Shown here: piece after piece, positions 16,557 through 25,114 of the stretch
How the letters are laid out: each line of letters begins with the position of its first letter
Numbering within the stretch: position 1 is the stretch's first letter
DNA from: Planctomycetota bacterium
Lineage (GTDB): Bacteria > Planctomycetota > Phycisphaerae > Phycisphaerales > UBA5793
Reading direction: 5' to 3'
Assembly (NCBI GenBank): GCA_963205185.1
Contig: CAUJHZ010000046.1
Location: forward strand, 62,001-126,000
DNA: 64,000 bases
Made by a program: the position numbers and the translations under genes
The notes under the pieces: generated by a model
Databases searched by the model: none
Told to the model about the DNA's origin: nothing
What the model saw: only the letters and a program-made list of their open reading frames with translations

Positions 16557-16732
16557 GGCCCGGTCACCCCCGACGGAGCGTGCGCCCCGGTCGATGATCC
16601 CCCCGCTGCCGCGCGTTCGCGGCATCTCACCCTTCACGATAGGCACTCCCGGCACACCGGAAGGATGAATCCGCGCCTCCGGAACCGGTGCGTGCTGGTG
16701 TCCGCACCAACAGCCGAATACCGTTTGGCGGC

Positions 16733-17536
16733 ATGGTTGAACTGGGCGTCAACATCGATCACGTGGCCACGGTGCGCCAGGCGAGGCGCGGCGTCGAACC
16801 CGACCCCGTCTGGGCCGCGGTGGAGGCGCTGCTGGGCGGGGCCGATGGCATCACCTTTCACCTCCGCGAAGACCGCCGGCACATGCAGGACCGCGACATC
16901 GAGCGGCTCAAAGAGGTCGTGCCGGGTCCGCTGAACTTCGAACTCGCCGCGGTGGATTCGATTGTCGATTTTGCGTGCGCGATCAAGCCGGCGATGGCGA
17001 TGCTCGTGCCCGAGCGGCGCGAGGAGGTGACGACTGAAGGCGGCCTCGACGTCGCGGGCCAGAAGACTCGCATGCGCGAAGTGGTTGCGAAGTTTGCAGC
17101 CTCCGGAATCCGCGCCAGCGCATTCATCGACGCCGAAGCGAGGCAGATCGACGCGGCGCGCGAGTGCGGATTTGAGGTGTGCGAAATTCACACGGGGCCG
17201 TACGCTCACGCCTTCAACCGCCTGCATGATGAAACGCTGCCGGAGGTCGCGCGGGAACTGGAGCGCGTGGCGGAAGCGGGCCGATTGATCCAGAGCGCCG
17301 GCATGCAGTTCAACGCCGGGCACGGGCTGAACTACCGCAACGTCGGGCCGATCGCGGCCTTGCCGGGCGTGAGCGAACTGCACATCGGCCACAGCATCGT
17401 GAGCCGGGCGATCTTCGACGGCATGCGCGAGGCCGTGCGCGAAATGAAACGGCTGATCGAGCAGGCGAGTCGGGCCATCGACCCGCAACATTCACCACAA
17501 AGGGACGAAGGGCACAAAGGAAACACAAAGAAATGA
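16733..17536 (+). CDS. pdxJ: Pyridoxine 5'-phosphate synthase
   Basis: The product has 267 residues. PdxJ condenses 3-amino-2-oxopropyl phosphate with 1-deoxyxylulose 5-phosphate to give pyridoxine 5'-phosphate, the last ring-forming step of the DXP-dependent vitamin B6 route. Signature segments are VELGVNIDHVATVRQARRG, GADGITFHLREDRRHMQDRD, CEIHTGPYAHAFN, NAGHGLNYRNVGPIA and ELHIGHSIVSRAIFDG. The ATG at 16733 gives the canonical N-terminus. The last 14 residues (SPQRDEGHKGNTKK) are not family sequence. They are encoded by a purine-rich extragenic-type repeat read through to the TGA. dapA follows 40 bases downstream. Confidence 0.96.
   Translation: MVELGVNIDHVATVRQARRGVEPDPVWAAVEALLGGADGITFHLREDRRHMQDRDIERLKEVVPGPLNFELAAVDSIVDFACAIKPAMAMLVPERREEVTTEGGLDVAGQKTRMREVVAKFAASGIRASAFIDAEARQIDAARECGFEVCEIHTGPYAHAFNRLHDETLPEVARELERVAEAGRLIQSAGMQFNAGHGLNYRNVGPIAALPGVSELHIGHSIVSRAIFDGMREAVREMKRLIEQASRAIDPQHSPQRDEGHKGNTKK
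17492..17534. repeat. CACCACAAAGG-type repeat forming the end of pdxJ
   Basis: The plus strand reads TCACCACAAAGGGACGAAGG, then GCACAAAGGAAACACAAAGA. It is a degenerate direct repetition of (C)ACAAAGG units, a purine-rich extragenic repeat type. It supplies the C-terminal residues of PdxJ and its stop codon follows at once. A related element in two inverted copies lies at 55840-55953. Confidence 0.6.
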
Positions 17537-17576
17537 ACCGGATTGCGAGGCAATTCAGCATCGCCGGAGCAGCGCT

Positions 17577-18455
17577 ATGAACTTTGCCGGCTGTTATACT
17601 GCGATCGTGACTCCCTTCGGCGGCGACGGCGGGGTTGATCTGGCGGCGCTGCGCCGGCAGGTCGAGTTCCAGGCCAAAGGCGGCGTGTCGGGCGTCGTTC
17701 CCTGCGGCACGACCGGCGAGTCGCCCACGCTCAGCGACGCCGAGTGGGAAAAGGTGGTCAGCGCGACCGTCGAGATCGCCCGGCCTCTCGGAATGAAGGT
17801 GATCGCCGGCACGGGGTCCAACAACACGCACCATGCGGTGGAATTGCAGAAGCGGGCCGCGGCGCTGGGCGCCGACGCCGGCCTGAGCGTCAACCCCTAC
17901 TACACAAAGCCGACGCAGGAAGGCATGCGCCGGCACTTCCTCGCCGTCGCCGAATCGACCGATCTGCCGGTCGTGCTCTACAACATCCCCGGCCGCACCG
18001 GCGTGGCGCTCCAGCCCGAAACGATCGCCCGGCTGTGCGAGCATCCGAACATCGCCGCCGTGAAAGAAGCCACGGGCTCGATGGACTCGGCCAGTTCGAT
18101 CGCGGCATTGTGCGACATCACGATCCTCTCGGGCGATGACTCGATGACGCTGCCTTTCTGCAGCATCGGCGCGACAGGCGTGGTGAGCGTGGTGTCCAAC
18201 ATCCTGCCCCGCCGCGTGCAGGATCTGTGCGATGCGTGCAACGGCGGGCAGTGGAGCCGGGCCCGCGACATCCACTTCGAACTCTTTGACGTCTGCCGAA
18301 GCCTGCTCTCGCTCGAAACGAATCCGATTCCCATCAAGACGGCCATGCGCCTGCTCGGCCGCGACAGCGGCACACTGCGATTGCCGATGACTGAGGGCAC
18401 CGAGCAGACCGCCGCGGCGATCCGCGCTCTGCTCACGCGCCTGAAGATGCTCTGA
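17577..18455 (+). CDS. dapA: 4-hydroxy-tetrahydrodipicolinate synthase
   Basis: The product has 292 residues, the normal length. DapA condenses pyruvate with aspartate semialdehyde, the committed step to diaminopimelate and lysine, in the cytoplasm. The Schiff-base Lys163 (AAVKEATGS) and Tyr135 (VVLYNIPGRTGVAL) align with the E. coli residues at 161 and 133. The substrate loop PCGTTGESPTLS is intact. A GGAG sits eight bases before the ATG. dapF follows after 41 bases, so a pdxJ-dapA-dapF transcription unit is likely. Together with the L,D-transpeptidase at 51.8 kb it fits a DAP-type peptidoglycan. Confidence 0.97.
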   Translation: MNFAGCYTAIVTPFGGDGGVDLAALRRQVEFQAKGGVSGVVPCGTTGESPTLSDAEWEKVVSATVEIARPLGMKVIAGTGSNNTHHAVELQKRAAALGADAGLSVNPYYTKPTQEGMRRHFLAVAESTDLPVVLYNIPGRTGVALQPETIARLCEHPNIAAVKEATGSMDSASSIAALCDITILSGDDSMTLPFCSIGATGVVSVVSNILPRRVQDLCDACNGGQWSRARDIHFELFDVCRSLLSLETNPIPIKTAMRLLGRDSGTLRLPMTEGTEQTAAAIRALLTRLKML

Positions 18456-18496
18456 TCCGTATCCTGATGCGACCGCCCCGGAGGGAATGTCCAATC

Positions 18497-19408
18497 GTGC
18501 TCAAGTTCACCAAGATGCACGGCATCGGCAACGACTACGTCTACCTTGACGCCGTGACCACCCCCGCCATCGCCGAGCGGACTGATCTGCCCGAACTGGC
18601 CCGGCGCCTTAGCGACCGGCACAAGGGCATCGGCTCGGATGGGCTCATCGTCATCGCCCGCCCGACAAGCCAGAGCGGGCTCACCGACGCCGTGCGGATG
18701 ATCATGTTCAACGCCGACGGCTCGGAAGGCGCCATGTGCGGCAACGGCATCCGCTGCGTCGCCAAGTTCGCCGTCGAGCACGCGCTGGTCTCAGTCAACG
18801 CGCGGCCGCTGCTGGTGGAAACAAAATCCGGCGTCAAGTCGATCGACTACACGATGGACAACGGTCGCGTGCTCAGCGCGACGGTGGACATGGGCGAGCC
18901 GATTCTCGATCTGCCGCGCATCCCCGTCAACGTCGAGCAACTCGACGAAGTCGGCGACGCCGGCGGCGTGCACCGCCTGAGCATCAAATCGCAGGGCCGG
19001 CGCTCGACCGACCCGCCCAAGACGCTTGAGGGAACATTCGTGAGCATGGGCAATCCGCACGCGGTGTTCTTTCATCCCGACGTCAACGCCATCAACCTCG
19101 AGACCATCGGGCCGCTCGTCGAGACGCACCCGGCGTTTCCCGACCGCGTCAACGTGCACTTCGTGCAATGCATTTCGCGGACCGAAGTGCGCATGCGAAC
19201 CTGGGAGCGCGGCAGCGGGATCACCATGGCGTGCGGCACGGGCGCGGCGGCGGTGTGCGTAGCCTGCGTCCTGCGCAGCCGCACCGAGCGGAGCATTCTC
19301 ATGCACCTGCCCGGAGGCGATCTGCGCATGGAGTGGCGCACTGGCGATCACCACGTCTACAAGACCGGGCCGGCTGAGGAAGTGTTCAGCGGAACGTGGG
19401 AAGAGTGA
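18497..19408 (+). CDS. dapF: Diaminopimelate epimerase
   Basis: The product has 303 residues. It interconverts LL- and meso-diaminopimelate using two cysteine acid/base residues: Cys81 (AMCGNGIRC) and Cys246 (MACGTGAAA). The N-terminal LKFTKMHGIGNDYVYLDAV is diagnostic. The start is taken as the GTG at 18497, because a GGAGGG stands 11 bases upstream and the family N-terminus begins there; an ATG at 18467 would add ten residues without a ribosome binding site. It lies directly downstream of dapA and upstream of an M20 peptidase gene. A stretch around residues 150-175 is longer than in E. coli DapF. Confidence 0.95.
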   Translation: MLKFTKMHGIGNDYVYLDAVTTPAIAERTDLPELARRLSDRHKGIGSDGLIVIARPTSQSGLTDAVRMIMFNADGSEGAMCGNGIRCVAKFAVEHALVSVNARPLLVETKSGVKSIDYTMDNGRVLSATVDMGEPILDLPRIPVNVEQLDEVGDAGGVHRLSIKSQGRRSTDPPKTLEGTFVSMGNPHAVFFHPDVNAINLETIGPLVETHPAFPDRVNVHFVQCISRTEVRMRTWERGSGITMACGTGAAAVCVACVLRSRTERSILMHLPGGDLRMEWRTGDHHVYKTGPAEEVFSGTWEE

Positions 19409-19438
19409 TGGGGTGATGGGGATTCACACCGGGTTGTC

Positions 19439-20644
19439 ATGCCGCTGAATGAACTGCAGCAACGCGTGCGCGATGATCTCGCCTGCTGCGGCGAGGCGAT
19501 GCTGGTCGAACTGGCCGAGCACGTGGCGATCCCCACGGGCAAAGGCTTCGAGCCGGGGTTGAATGCGTATCGCGAGATTCTCGTCGCGCGACTCGCGGCG
19601 CTCACCAACACCATCGACCGCATTCCCGGCGCAGCGCGGCCGTCGTGGATCGACGTCACGCCCCGGCCGCAATCAGCCCAGCCGCCCGTCACCATCATCG
19701 CCCGACATCACGTCAGTGATGCGCTGCCGCGACTGCTGCTCGCCGGTCACATCGACACCGTGCACGAGCCCGCCGGGTCGTTTCGCACCCTGACGGTTTC
19801 GCCTGATGGCAAGACCGCCGTCGGCCCGGGCGCTGCGGATATGAAGGGTGGCATTCTCATCGCACTGCACGCGCTTGAAGCACTGCACCGGTGCGGCGCG
19901 CAGATCAACTGGTCGTTCCTGCTCAACAGCGACGAGGAGACCGGGTCGTTTCACTCCGATCCGGCGCTCGAAGCCGAAGCAAAGCGCCATGACTTCGGCC
20001 TGGCGCTCGAACCGGCACTGCCCGGCGGCGCCCTGGCCATCGAACGCATGGGCAGCGGCCAGTTCAAGATCGAAGTGCACGGCCGCTCGGCGCACGTGGG
20101 GCGCGACTTTGCGTCGGGCATTTCGGCGGTGACGCGTCTGGGCGAGATCATCGCCGCGATCGGCTCCTGGCCGCGCCCCGCAGAGGGCGTCATCATCAAC
20201 ATTGGTCCGTTGCAGGGCGGCAGCGTGACCAACGCCGTCGCTGACTACGCCGCGTGCTGGGGCAACGTGCGCTTCGCTGATGAACGTGCTGCCGCGGAAC
20301 TCGAGACGAAACTTCTCGCTCTGGGCACGCCGGCGGATGTGCTGCCGCGTGTTGTGGTGCACCACCGCTGGAACCGGCCGGCCAAGCCGCTCATTCCCGC
20401 CACCCAGCAACTGGCCGACCGGGCCGCGGTCGTGGCCCGGTCGCTCGGCCAGGAACTGCCGTTTACGAAAACCGGCGGCGTGTGCGATGGCAACATCCTC
20501 CAGCACGCCGGTCTGCCGACCATCGACACGCTTGGCGTGCGCGGCGGCGGCCTGCACACCACCGACGAATGGATCGAGGTCGCGAGTCTGGTCGAGCGGA
20601 GCCAGTTGCTGGCGACCCTGATGCTGGCGCTTTCGGGCAATTGA
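19439..20644 (+). CDS. M20-family zinc metallopeptidase/deacylase
   Basis: The product has 401 residues with all five di-zinc positions of the M20 (carboxypeptidase G2/DapE/ArgE) group: His in LLLAGHIDTVHEP, bridging Asp in GPGAADMKGG, the EE pair in LLNSDEETGSFHSD, Glu in FGLALEPALPGG, and His in GGGLHTTDEWIE. The dimerisation domain with VHGRSAHVG is present. It looks closer to the carboxypeptidase G2 (glutamate-releasing) subgroup than to true DapE. It starts 30 bases after dapF, so a desuccinylase role in lysine synthesis is possible. It also immediately precedes the aminotransferase-astA-astD genes, where it could hydrolyse N-succinylglutamate. Family is firm, substrate is open. Confidence 0.88.
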   Translation: MPLNELQQRVRDDLACCGEAMLVELAEHVAIPTGKGFEPGLNAYREILVARLAALTNTIDRIPGAARPSWIDVTPRPQSAQPPVTIIARHHVSDALPRLLLAGHIDTVHEPAGSFRTLTVSPDGKTAVGPGAADMKGGILIALHALEALHRCGAQINWSFLLNSDEETGSFHSDPALEAEAKRHDFGLALEPALPGGALAIERMGSGQFKIEVHGRSAHVGRDFASGISAVTRLGEIIAAIGSWPRPAEGVIINIGPLQGGSVTNAVADYAACWGNVRFADERAAAELETKLLALGTPADVLPRVVVHHRWNRPAKPLIPATQQLADRAAVVARSLGQELPFTKTGGVCDGNILQHAGLPTIDTLGVRGGGLHTTDEWIEVASLVERSQLLATLMLALSGN

Positions 20645-20768
20645 GACCGCGTCGCAGGCGATCGCAGCCGCGAGAGGCAATCGGCGGGCTGAAAGTGCCG
20701 ATTATTCAGGTGTCTGCCGCATTCGCCGTTCACTCCGCCCCACCGCCTGACCCGGATACAGTCCTCCC

Positions 20769-22262
20769 ATGAACGCCAGCACCACCACCGCCGCCCCCGG
20801 CACCCGAGCCTCGAAACTCAACGCCAGCCCCATCGTCGAAGAGGCAATTGACCGCGCTATCGACGAAATCCGCAAAGTGCAGTCGGGCATCACCGCCGTA
20901 CGCCCGCCGCTGAGCGAAGAACTCGCGGCCAGATACCGGGAACTGCTCGCCCAAGCCAGCGAGGTGCGCGGCAAGAGTAAGCTCTTTTTCGATTACCACG
21001 GCTCGGGTCTGGGCAATGGACCTTTTGTCGAACTCGCCGATGGCTCGGTGAAGCTGGATCTCATCTGCGGCATCGGGCCGATGTTCTTCGGCCACAGCGA
21101 TCCGGAGTTGACGCGCATCGCCATGCGGGCCGCGATGAGCGATCTCGTCCTCCAGGGCAACCTGCAGATGAACGAAGACTCGACGCAGTTCTCGAATCTG
21201 CTCGTTGAAGAAGCGTCTCGCTGCAGTCGGTTGGCGCACGTATTCCTGACCAACTCGGGCTGCATGGCCAATGAATCAGCGCTGAAGATCTGCTACCAGA
21301 AGCATGCGCCCGCCAGCCGCGTCATCGCGTTTGAGAACTGCTTCATGGGCCGCAGCGTAACCATGAGTCAGATCGGCGACAACGCCGGCAATCGCGCCGG
21401 GATTCCGCTCTCCACGCTGGTCGACTACCTGCCCTTCTACGACGCAGAGCGCGGCGAGGCCTCGACGCGCGACGCTCTGGCCCGTCTCGACCGGCTCATC
21501 GAACGCTACCCCGGACAGCACGCGTGCATGATCTTCGAACTCGTCCAGGGCGAGGGCGGCTTCAATCCAGCGCCGCGCGAGTTCTTCGTCGCCCTCATGG
21601 AGCGGTGCAGGAAAGCCGGCATCGCCGTGTGGGTCGATGAAGTGCAGACCTTCGGCCGCACGGGCGAAATGTTTGCGTTCGACCTGCTCAAACTCGGCGA
21701 GTACGTGGATGTGTGCACGATCGGCAAACTGAGCCAGATCTGCGCATGCCTCTATTCGAAAGACTACAACCCCAAGCCCGGCCTGCTCAGCGGCACGTTC
21801 GTCGGCTCGACCGTGGCGATCCAGGTGGGCATGCACATTCTCGACACGTTGCGCAACGGAAACTACTACGGCGCGAACGGATCGATCGCGCAACACCACC
21901 AGCGCTTCGTGGCAGGCATCGAAGGCATCGCCTCGCGCCACCCGGAGTGGTTCGGCCCGATTCTCAGCCCCGACGACACGGCGATGAAGCACATAAAAGT
22001 TGCCGGCGGCCTGGGCGGAATGATGCGATTCACGCCGTTCGGCGGCCGCAAAGAGCCGGTGAACAAGTTCATGTACAACCTCTATGACGAGGGTGTGCTG
22101 TCGTTCTACTGCGGCCACGGGCCGTACCACATCCGCTTCCTGCCCCCGCTGGGCGTGATGAAACTTCAGCAGTGGGACGCGGCATTCGAGGTCGTTGAGC
22201 GGGCCCTGGCGCGCACGTTCGAAGAGATCAGCCGCAAAGAGGCGCCAAAGGCGCAGAATTGA
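20769..22262 (+). CDS. Class III PLP-dependent aminotransferase
   Basis: The product has 497 residues, about 90 longer than AstC/ArgD. It is an ornithine/acetylornithine-type fold I aminotransferase with PLP Lys320 (TIGKLSQICA), NSGCMANESALKICY for the cofactor phosphate, and GIAVWVDEVQTFGRTGEMFA carrying the PLP-pairing Asp. The extra length is an N-terminal extension of about 75 residues plus insertions. Next come astA and astD on the same strand, so the most economical role is the transamination of N2-succinylornithine to succinylglutamate semialdehyde (the AstC step). Lysine or gamma-aminobutyrate transamination remains possible. Intergenic distance to astA is 122 bases. Confidence 0.88.
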   Translation: MNASTTTAAPGTRASKLNASPIVEEAIDRAIDEIRKVQSGITAVRPPLSEELAARYRELLAQASEVRGKSKLFFDYHGSGLGNGPFVELADGSVKLDLICGIGPMFFGHSDPELTRIAMRAAMSDLVLQGNLQMNEDSTQFSNLLVEEASRCSRLAHVFLTNSGCMANESALKICYQKHAPASRVIAFENCFMGRSVTMSQIGDNAGNRAGIPLSTLVDYLPFYDAERGEASTRDALARLDRLIERYPGQHACMIFELVQGEGGFNPAPREFFVALMERCRKAGIAVWVDEVQTFGRTGEMFAFDLLKLGEYVDVCTIGKLSQICACLYSKDYNPKPGLLSGTFVGSTVAIQVGMHILDTLRNGNYYGANGSIAQHHQRFVAGIEGIASRHPEWFGPILSPDDTAMKHIKVAGGLGGMMRFTPFGGRKEPVNKFMYNLYDEGVLSFYCGHGPYHIRFLPPLGVMKLQQWDAAFEVVERALARTFEEISRKEAPKAQN

Positions 22263-22384
22263 GCCGAAGCGGCCGCGGATAATCGCCCACGCGGCGATTT
22301 CGCCGATAGAAGACGAATTCCCTGACTTGCTCTTATGACTCTTGAGCCTTTACGCGGCTGACCGAGCCGCCGGACCTGCCCGCC

Positions 22385-23449
22385 ATGTACGTCATCCGTC
22401 AAGCCCGGCCCGATGATGCCTCCATCCTGCTCAAACTGGCGCGGATGGTGCACTTCATCAACCTGCCGGCCGATCCCGAAATCATCGCCGACAAGATTCG
22501 CCGCTCGCAACTGAGTTTCGAAGGCGCGATCACGGACCTGACGCGCGCCATCTACATGTTCGCCATGGAGGATGACACCACCGGGAACCTGCTGGGCACG
22601 TCGCAGATCATTCCGCAGATCGGGACGCCCGAAGCGCCCAACACCTACTTCCAGGTCCGCAGCCGCACGATGTACGCCGACGACCTGCAGCAGGGCATGA
22701 CGCACACGACGCTCCAACTCGGCGCCGTGACAGACGGCCCGACCGAAGTCGGCGGACTCATCCTCGCACCGAGTTATCGCGGGCATCCGGCCCGGCTCGG
22801 CAAGACGCTTTCGCTCATCCGGTTCCACTACATGGGCCTCTACCCGGAGCGGTTCCGCGAGGAACTGCTCGCCGAGATGATGGCGCGACTCACGCCCGAG
22901 GGCACCAACGCCTTCTGGGAACACCTCGGCCGCCGGTTCATCAACCTCACGTACACGGAGGCGGATCGGCTCTCCTCGCGGTCCAAAGGGTTCATCCTGA
23001 AACTCATGCCCCACGAAGAGATCTACGTGACGATCCTGCCGCCCGAGGCGCGCATGCTCATCGGCAAAGTCGGCAAGGACACCGAGCCCGCCAAGGCGAT
23101 GCTCGAACGCATGGGCTTCAAGTACGAAGATCACATCGACCCCTTTGACGGCGGTCCGCACCTGCACGCGAAGACCGCGGATGTTTCCGTCGTGCGCGAC
23201 ACGAAGCGCCTGAAACTCGGCAAGGCGTGCACGAAGGCGCAGGCCAAAGGCGAAGCACTCGTAAGTTTCGAAAGCGAGGACGGCTTCCGCGCCGTCGCAA
23301 CGAGTGCGATGCTCAGCAGCGACGGCAAGTGCGTCCGCATTCCCCGCGACGAAATGAGGGCCATCCGCGCCAGCGAAGGCGATCGCGTCGGCTTCACGCC
23401 GCTGAGCAAAGGCGAGCGCAAGCGCGGCGGGCAACGCAAGCGAGCCTGA
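22385..23449 (+). CDS. astA: Arginine/ornithine N-succinyltransferase
   Basis: The product has 354 residues. AstA/AruF-type GNAT enzymes move the succinyl group from succinyl-CoA to the alpha-amino group of arginine (and of ornithine in some species), opening the AST catabolic route. Family landmarks are YVIRQARPDDASILLKLA, EVGGLILAPSYRG with GKTLSLIRFHYM, AEMMARLTPEGTNAFWEHLG, RRFINLTYTEADRLS, IYVTILPPEAR and IDPFDGGPHLHA. The start ATG at 22385 fits the family. The C-terminus ends in a basic run (KGERKRGGQRKRA). It lies between an aminotransferase and astD; astB was not found in the window. Confidence 0.93.
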   Translation: MYVIRQARPDDASILLKLARMVHFINLPADPEIIADKIRRSQLSFEGAITDLTRAIYMFAMEDDTTGNLLGTSQIIPQIGTPEAPNTYFQVRSRTMYADDLQQGMTHTTLQLGAVTDGPTEVGGLILAPSYRGHPARLGKTLSLIRFHYMGLYPERFREELLAEMMARLTPEGTNAFWEHLGRRFINLTYTEADRLSSRSKGFILKLMPHEEIYVTILPPEARMLIGKVGKDTEPAKAMLERMGFKYEDHIDPFDGGPHLHAKTADVSVVRDTKRLKLGKACTKAQAKGEALVSFESEDGFRAVATSAMLSSDGKCVRIPRDEMRAIRASEGDRVGFTPLSKGERKRGGQRKRA

Positions 23450-23511
23450 GCGTCCGCATCGCCGCACTTGAAGCAGAGTTCTCTGCCGGGCTTGCGGTCA
23501 TACGATCGTCC

Positions 23512-25038
23512 ATGGTTCACTCTTCACTGCTCGAGCGGGCCCCGGCGAACTACATCGACGGACGGTGGATCGAACTGGCCGCGGGCGATGGCATCACCTC
23601 GACGAATCCCGCAGCGCCCGATGAGATCATCTGGCAGGCCGCGTCGAACATCGCGCATGTCGGCGAGGCGGTCGCGGCGGCGCGGCGGGCGGCGCCGGGC
23701 TGGGCGCAGCTGTCCATCGCCCGGCGGCACGAATACCTCCGCCGCTACCAGCAGGTCGTCAAGGCGCATCTTGATCGCATCGCGGGACTGATCTGCGACG
23801 AGAGCGGCAAGACCATGGCCGAGTCGCGCTTTGAAGCGAACGCCCTTATCGGCAAGGTGGACATCACGCTCGATACAGACGGCGCGCTCGGCCGCATCAC
23901 CGACTTTGAAGTGCCTGTCAGCGCGACGCGGCGTGGAATCAACCGCTTCAAGCCGCACGGGGTCATGGCCGTCGTCGGCCCGTTCAACTTTCCCGCCCAC
24001 CTGCCCAACGGCCACTTCATTCCGGCGCTGGCCGCGGGCAACACGATCGTCTTCAAGCCCAGCGATAAGACGCCCGCCGTCGGACAGGCGATCGCCGAAG
24101 TGTGGCACGAAGTTGGTCTGCCGCCGGGCGTCTTCAATCTTGTGCAGGGCGCCGCGGATGTCGCTTCGACGCTGGTGGGCCACGAGGGTATCGACGGCAT
24201 TCTCTTCACCGGCTCGTGGGGCGTCGGCCGGCGCATTCTCGAAGCCAACCTCGATCGGCCGGGGCGCATCGTCGCGCTGGAGATGGGCGGCAACAACGCG
24301 GCCGTCGTCCTGGACGACGCCGATCTCCGCCAGGCGGTGATCGAGTGCGTGCGGGCCGGCTTTGCGACCACGGGGCAGCGCTGCACCTGCACGCGGCGGG
24401 TGATTGTGCACGAAAGGATCGCCGATCGATTCCGCCGGGCGTTTGTCAAGGCGGCGCGCAGCCTGACGATCGGGCCCGGCCGCAGCGAGCCGGGAGCATT
24501 CATGGGCCCGGTCATCAGCGAGGCGACCGTGCGGGCGGTGATTGACTTTCAGAAGCGCCTGGTGCAGCGCGGCGGGCAGATCCTGCTCGAAGCGCGCAAA
24601 CCTGACCTCCCGGGACACTTCGTCTCCCCGGCGATTGTGCAGGTGGACGGCGCACAATACAGGCCCGGCGACGCCGAGCACGATTGCGAGGTCTTCGGCC
24701 CGCTCGTGCAACTGAGCACCTGCCGCGATCTGGATCACGCCATCGCCCAGGCGAACGCGACTCATTACGGCCTGGCGGCGGCGATCTTCACGCGCGACGC
24801 CGAGGCGGCGGAGAGCTTCTTCTGGCAGGTGCGGGCCGGGTGCATCAATTGGAACACCGGCACGGCCGGCGCTTCGAGCAAACTCGCATTCGGCGGCCTG
24901 GGCCACAGCGGCAACCACCGACCGGCCGGGGCGTTCAGCGTGGACTACTGCGCGTACCCGGTGGCGGCCATGGTTGAATCTTCGAGCGAGGCGCCAGTCC
25001 CCGCCGGCATGGCTTTCGACGACGCCTGGCTGGACTGA
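23512..25038 (+). CDS. astD: N-succinylglutamate 5-semialdehyde dehydrogenase
   Basis: The product has 508 residues. AstD is an NAD(P)-dependent aldehyde dehydrogenase that oxidises succinylglutamate semialdehyde to succinylglutamate. The catalytic Cys291 sits in the AstD-specific GQRCTCTRR, the general base Glu in VALEMGGNNAAV, and the cofactor loop in FTGSWGVGRRI. Also typical are YIDGRWIE at the N-terminus and VVGPFNFPAHLPNGHFIPAL. The ATG at 23512 is preferred; a long frame upstream overlaps astA in another frame and is spurious. It is the last gene of the plus-strand catabolic run and is followed by a strong palindromic terminator. Confidence 0.94.
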   Translation: MVHSSLLERAPANYIDGRWIELAAGDGITSTNPAAPDEIIWQAASNIAHVGEAVAAARRAAPGWAQLSIARRHEYLRRYQQVVKAHLDRIAGLICDESGKTMAESRFEANALIGKVDITLDTDGALGRITDFEVPVSATRRGINRFKPHGVMAVVGPFNFPAHLPNGHFIPALAAGNTIVFKPSDKTPAVGQAIAEVWHEVGLPPGVFNLVQGAADVASTLVGHEGIDGILFTGSWGVGRRILEANLDRPGRIVALEMGGNNAAVVLDDADLRQAVIECVRAGFATTGQRCTCTRRVIVHERIADRFRRAFVKAARSLTIGPGRSEPGAFMGPVISEATVRAVIDFQKRLVQRGGQILLEARKPDLPGHFVSPAIVQVDGAQYRPGDAEHDCEVFGPLVQLSTCRDLDHAIAQANATHYGLAAAIFTRDAEAAESFFWQVRAGCINWNTGTAGASSKLAFGGLGHSGNHRPAGAFSVDYCAYPVAAMVESSSEAPVPAGMAFDDAWLD

Positions 25039-25061
25039 CATCGCGGTCCGCGCAAATAAGA

Positions 25062-25087
25062 AGACCCCGGCGAATTCGCCGGGGTCT
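25062..25087. terminator. Perfect 26-base palindrome, bidirectional terminator
   Basis: AGACCCCGGCGAA is followed directly by its exact reverse complement TTCGCCGGGGTCT. The palindrome lies in the 76 bases between the convergent ends of astD and the haloperoxidase gene, with AATAAGA on one side. It probably terminates both transcripts. Confidence 0.8.
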
Positions 25088-25114
25088 GTGGCACAGGTAC
25101 AGGATGCACGAGCG

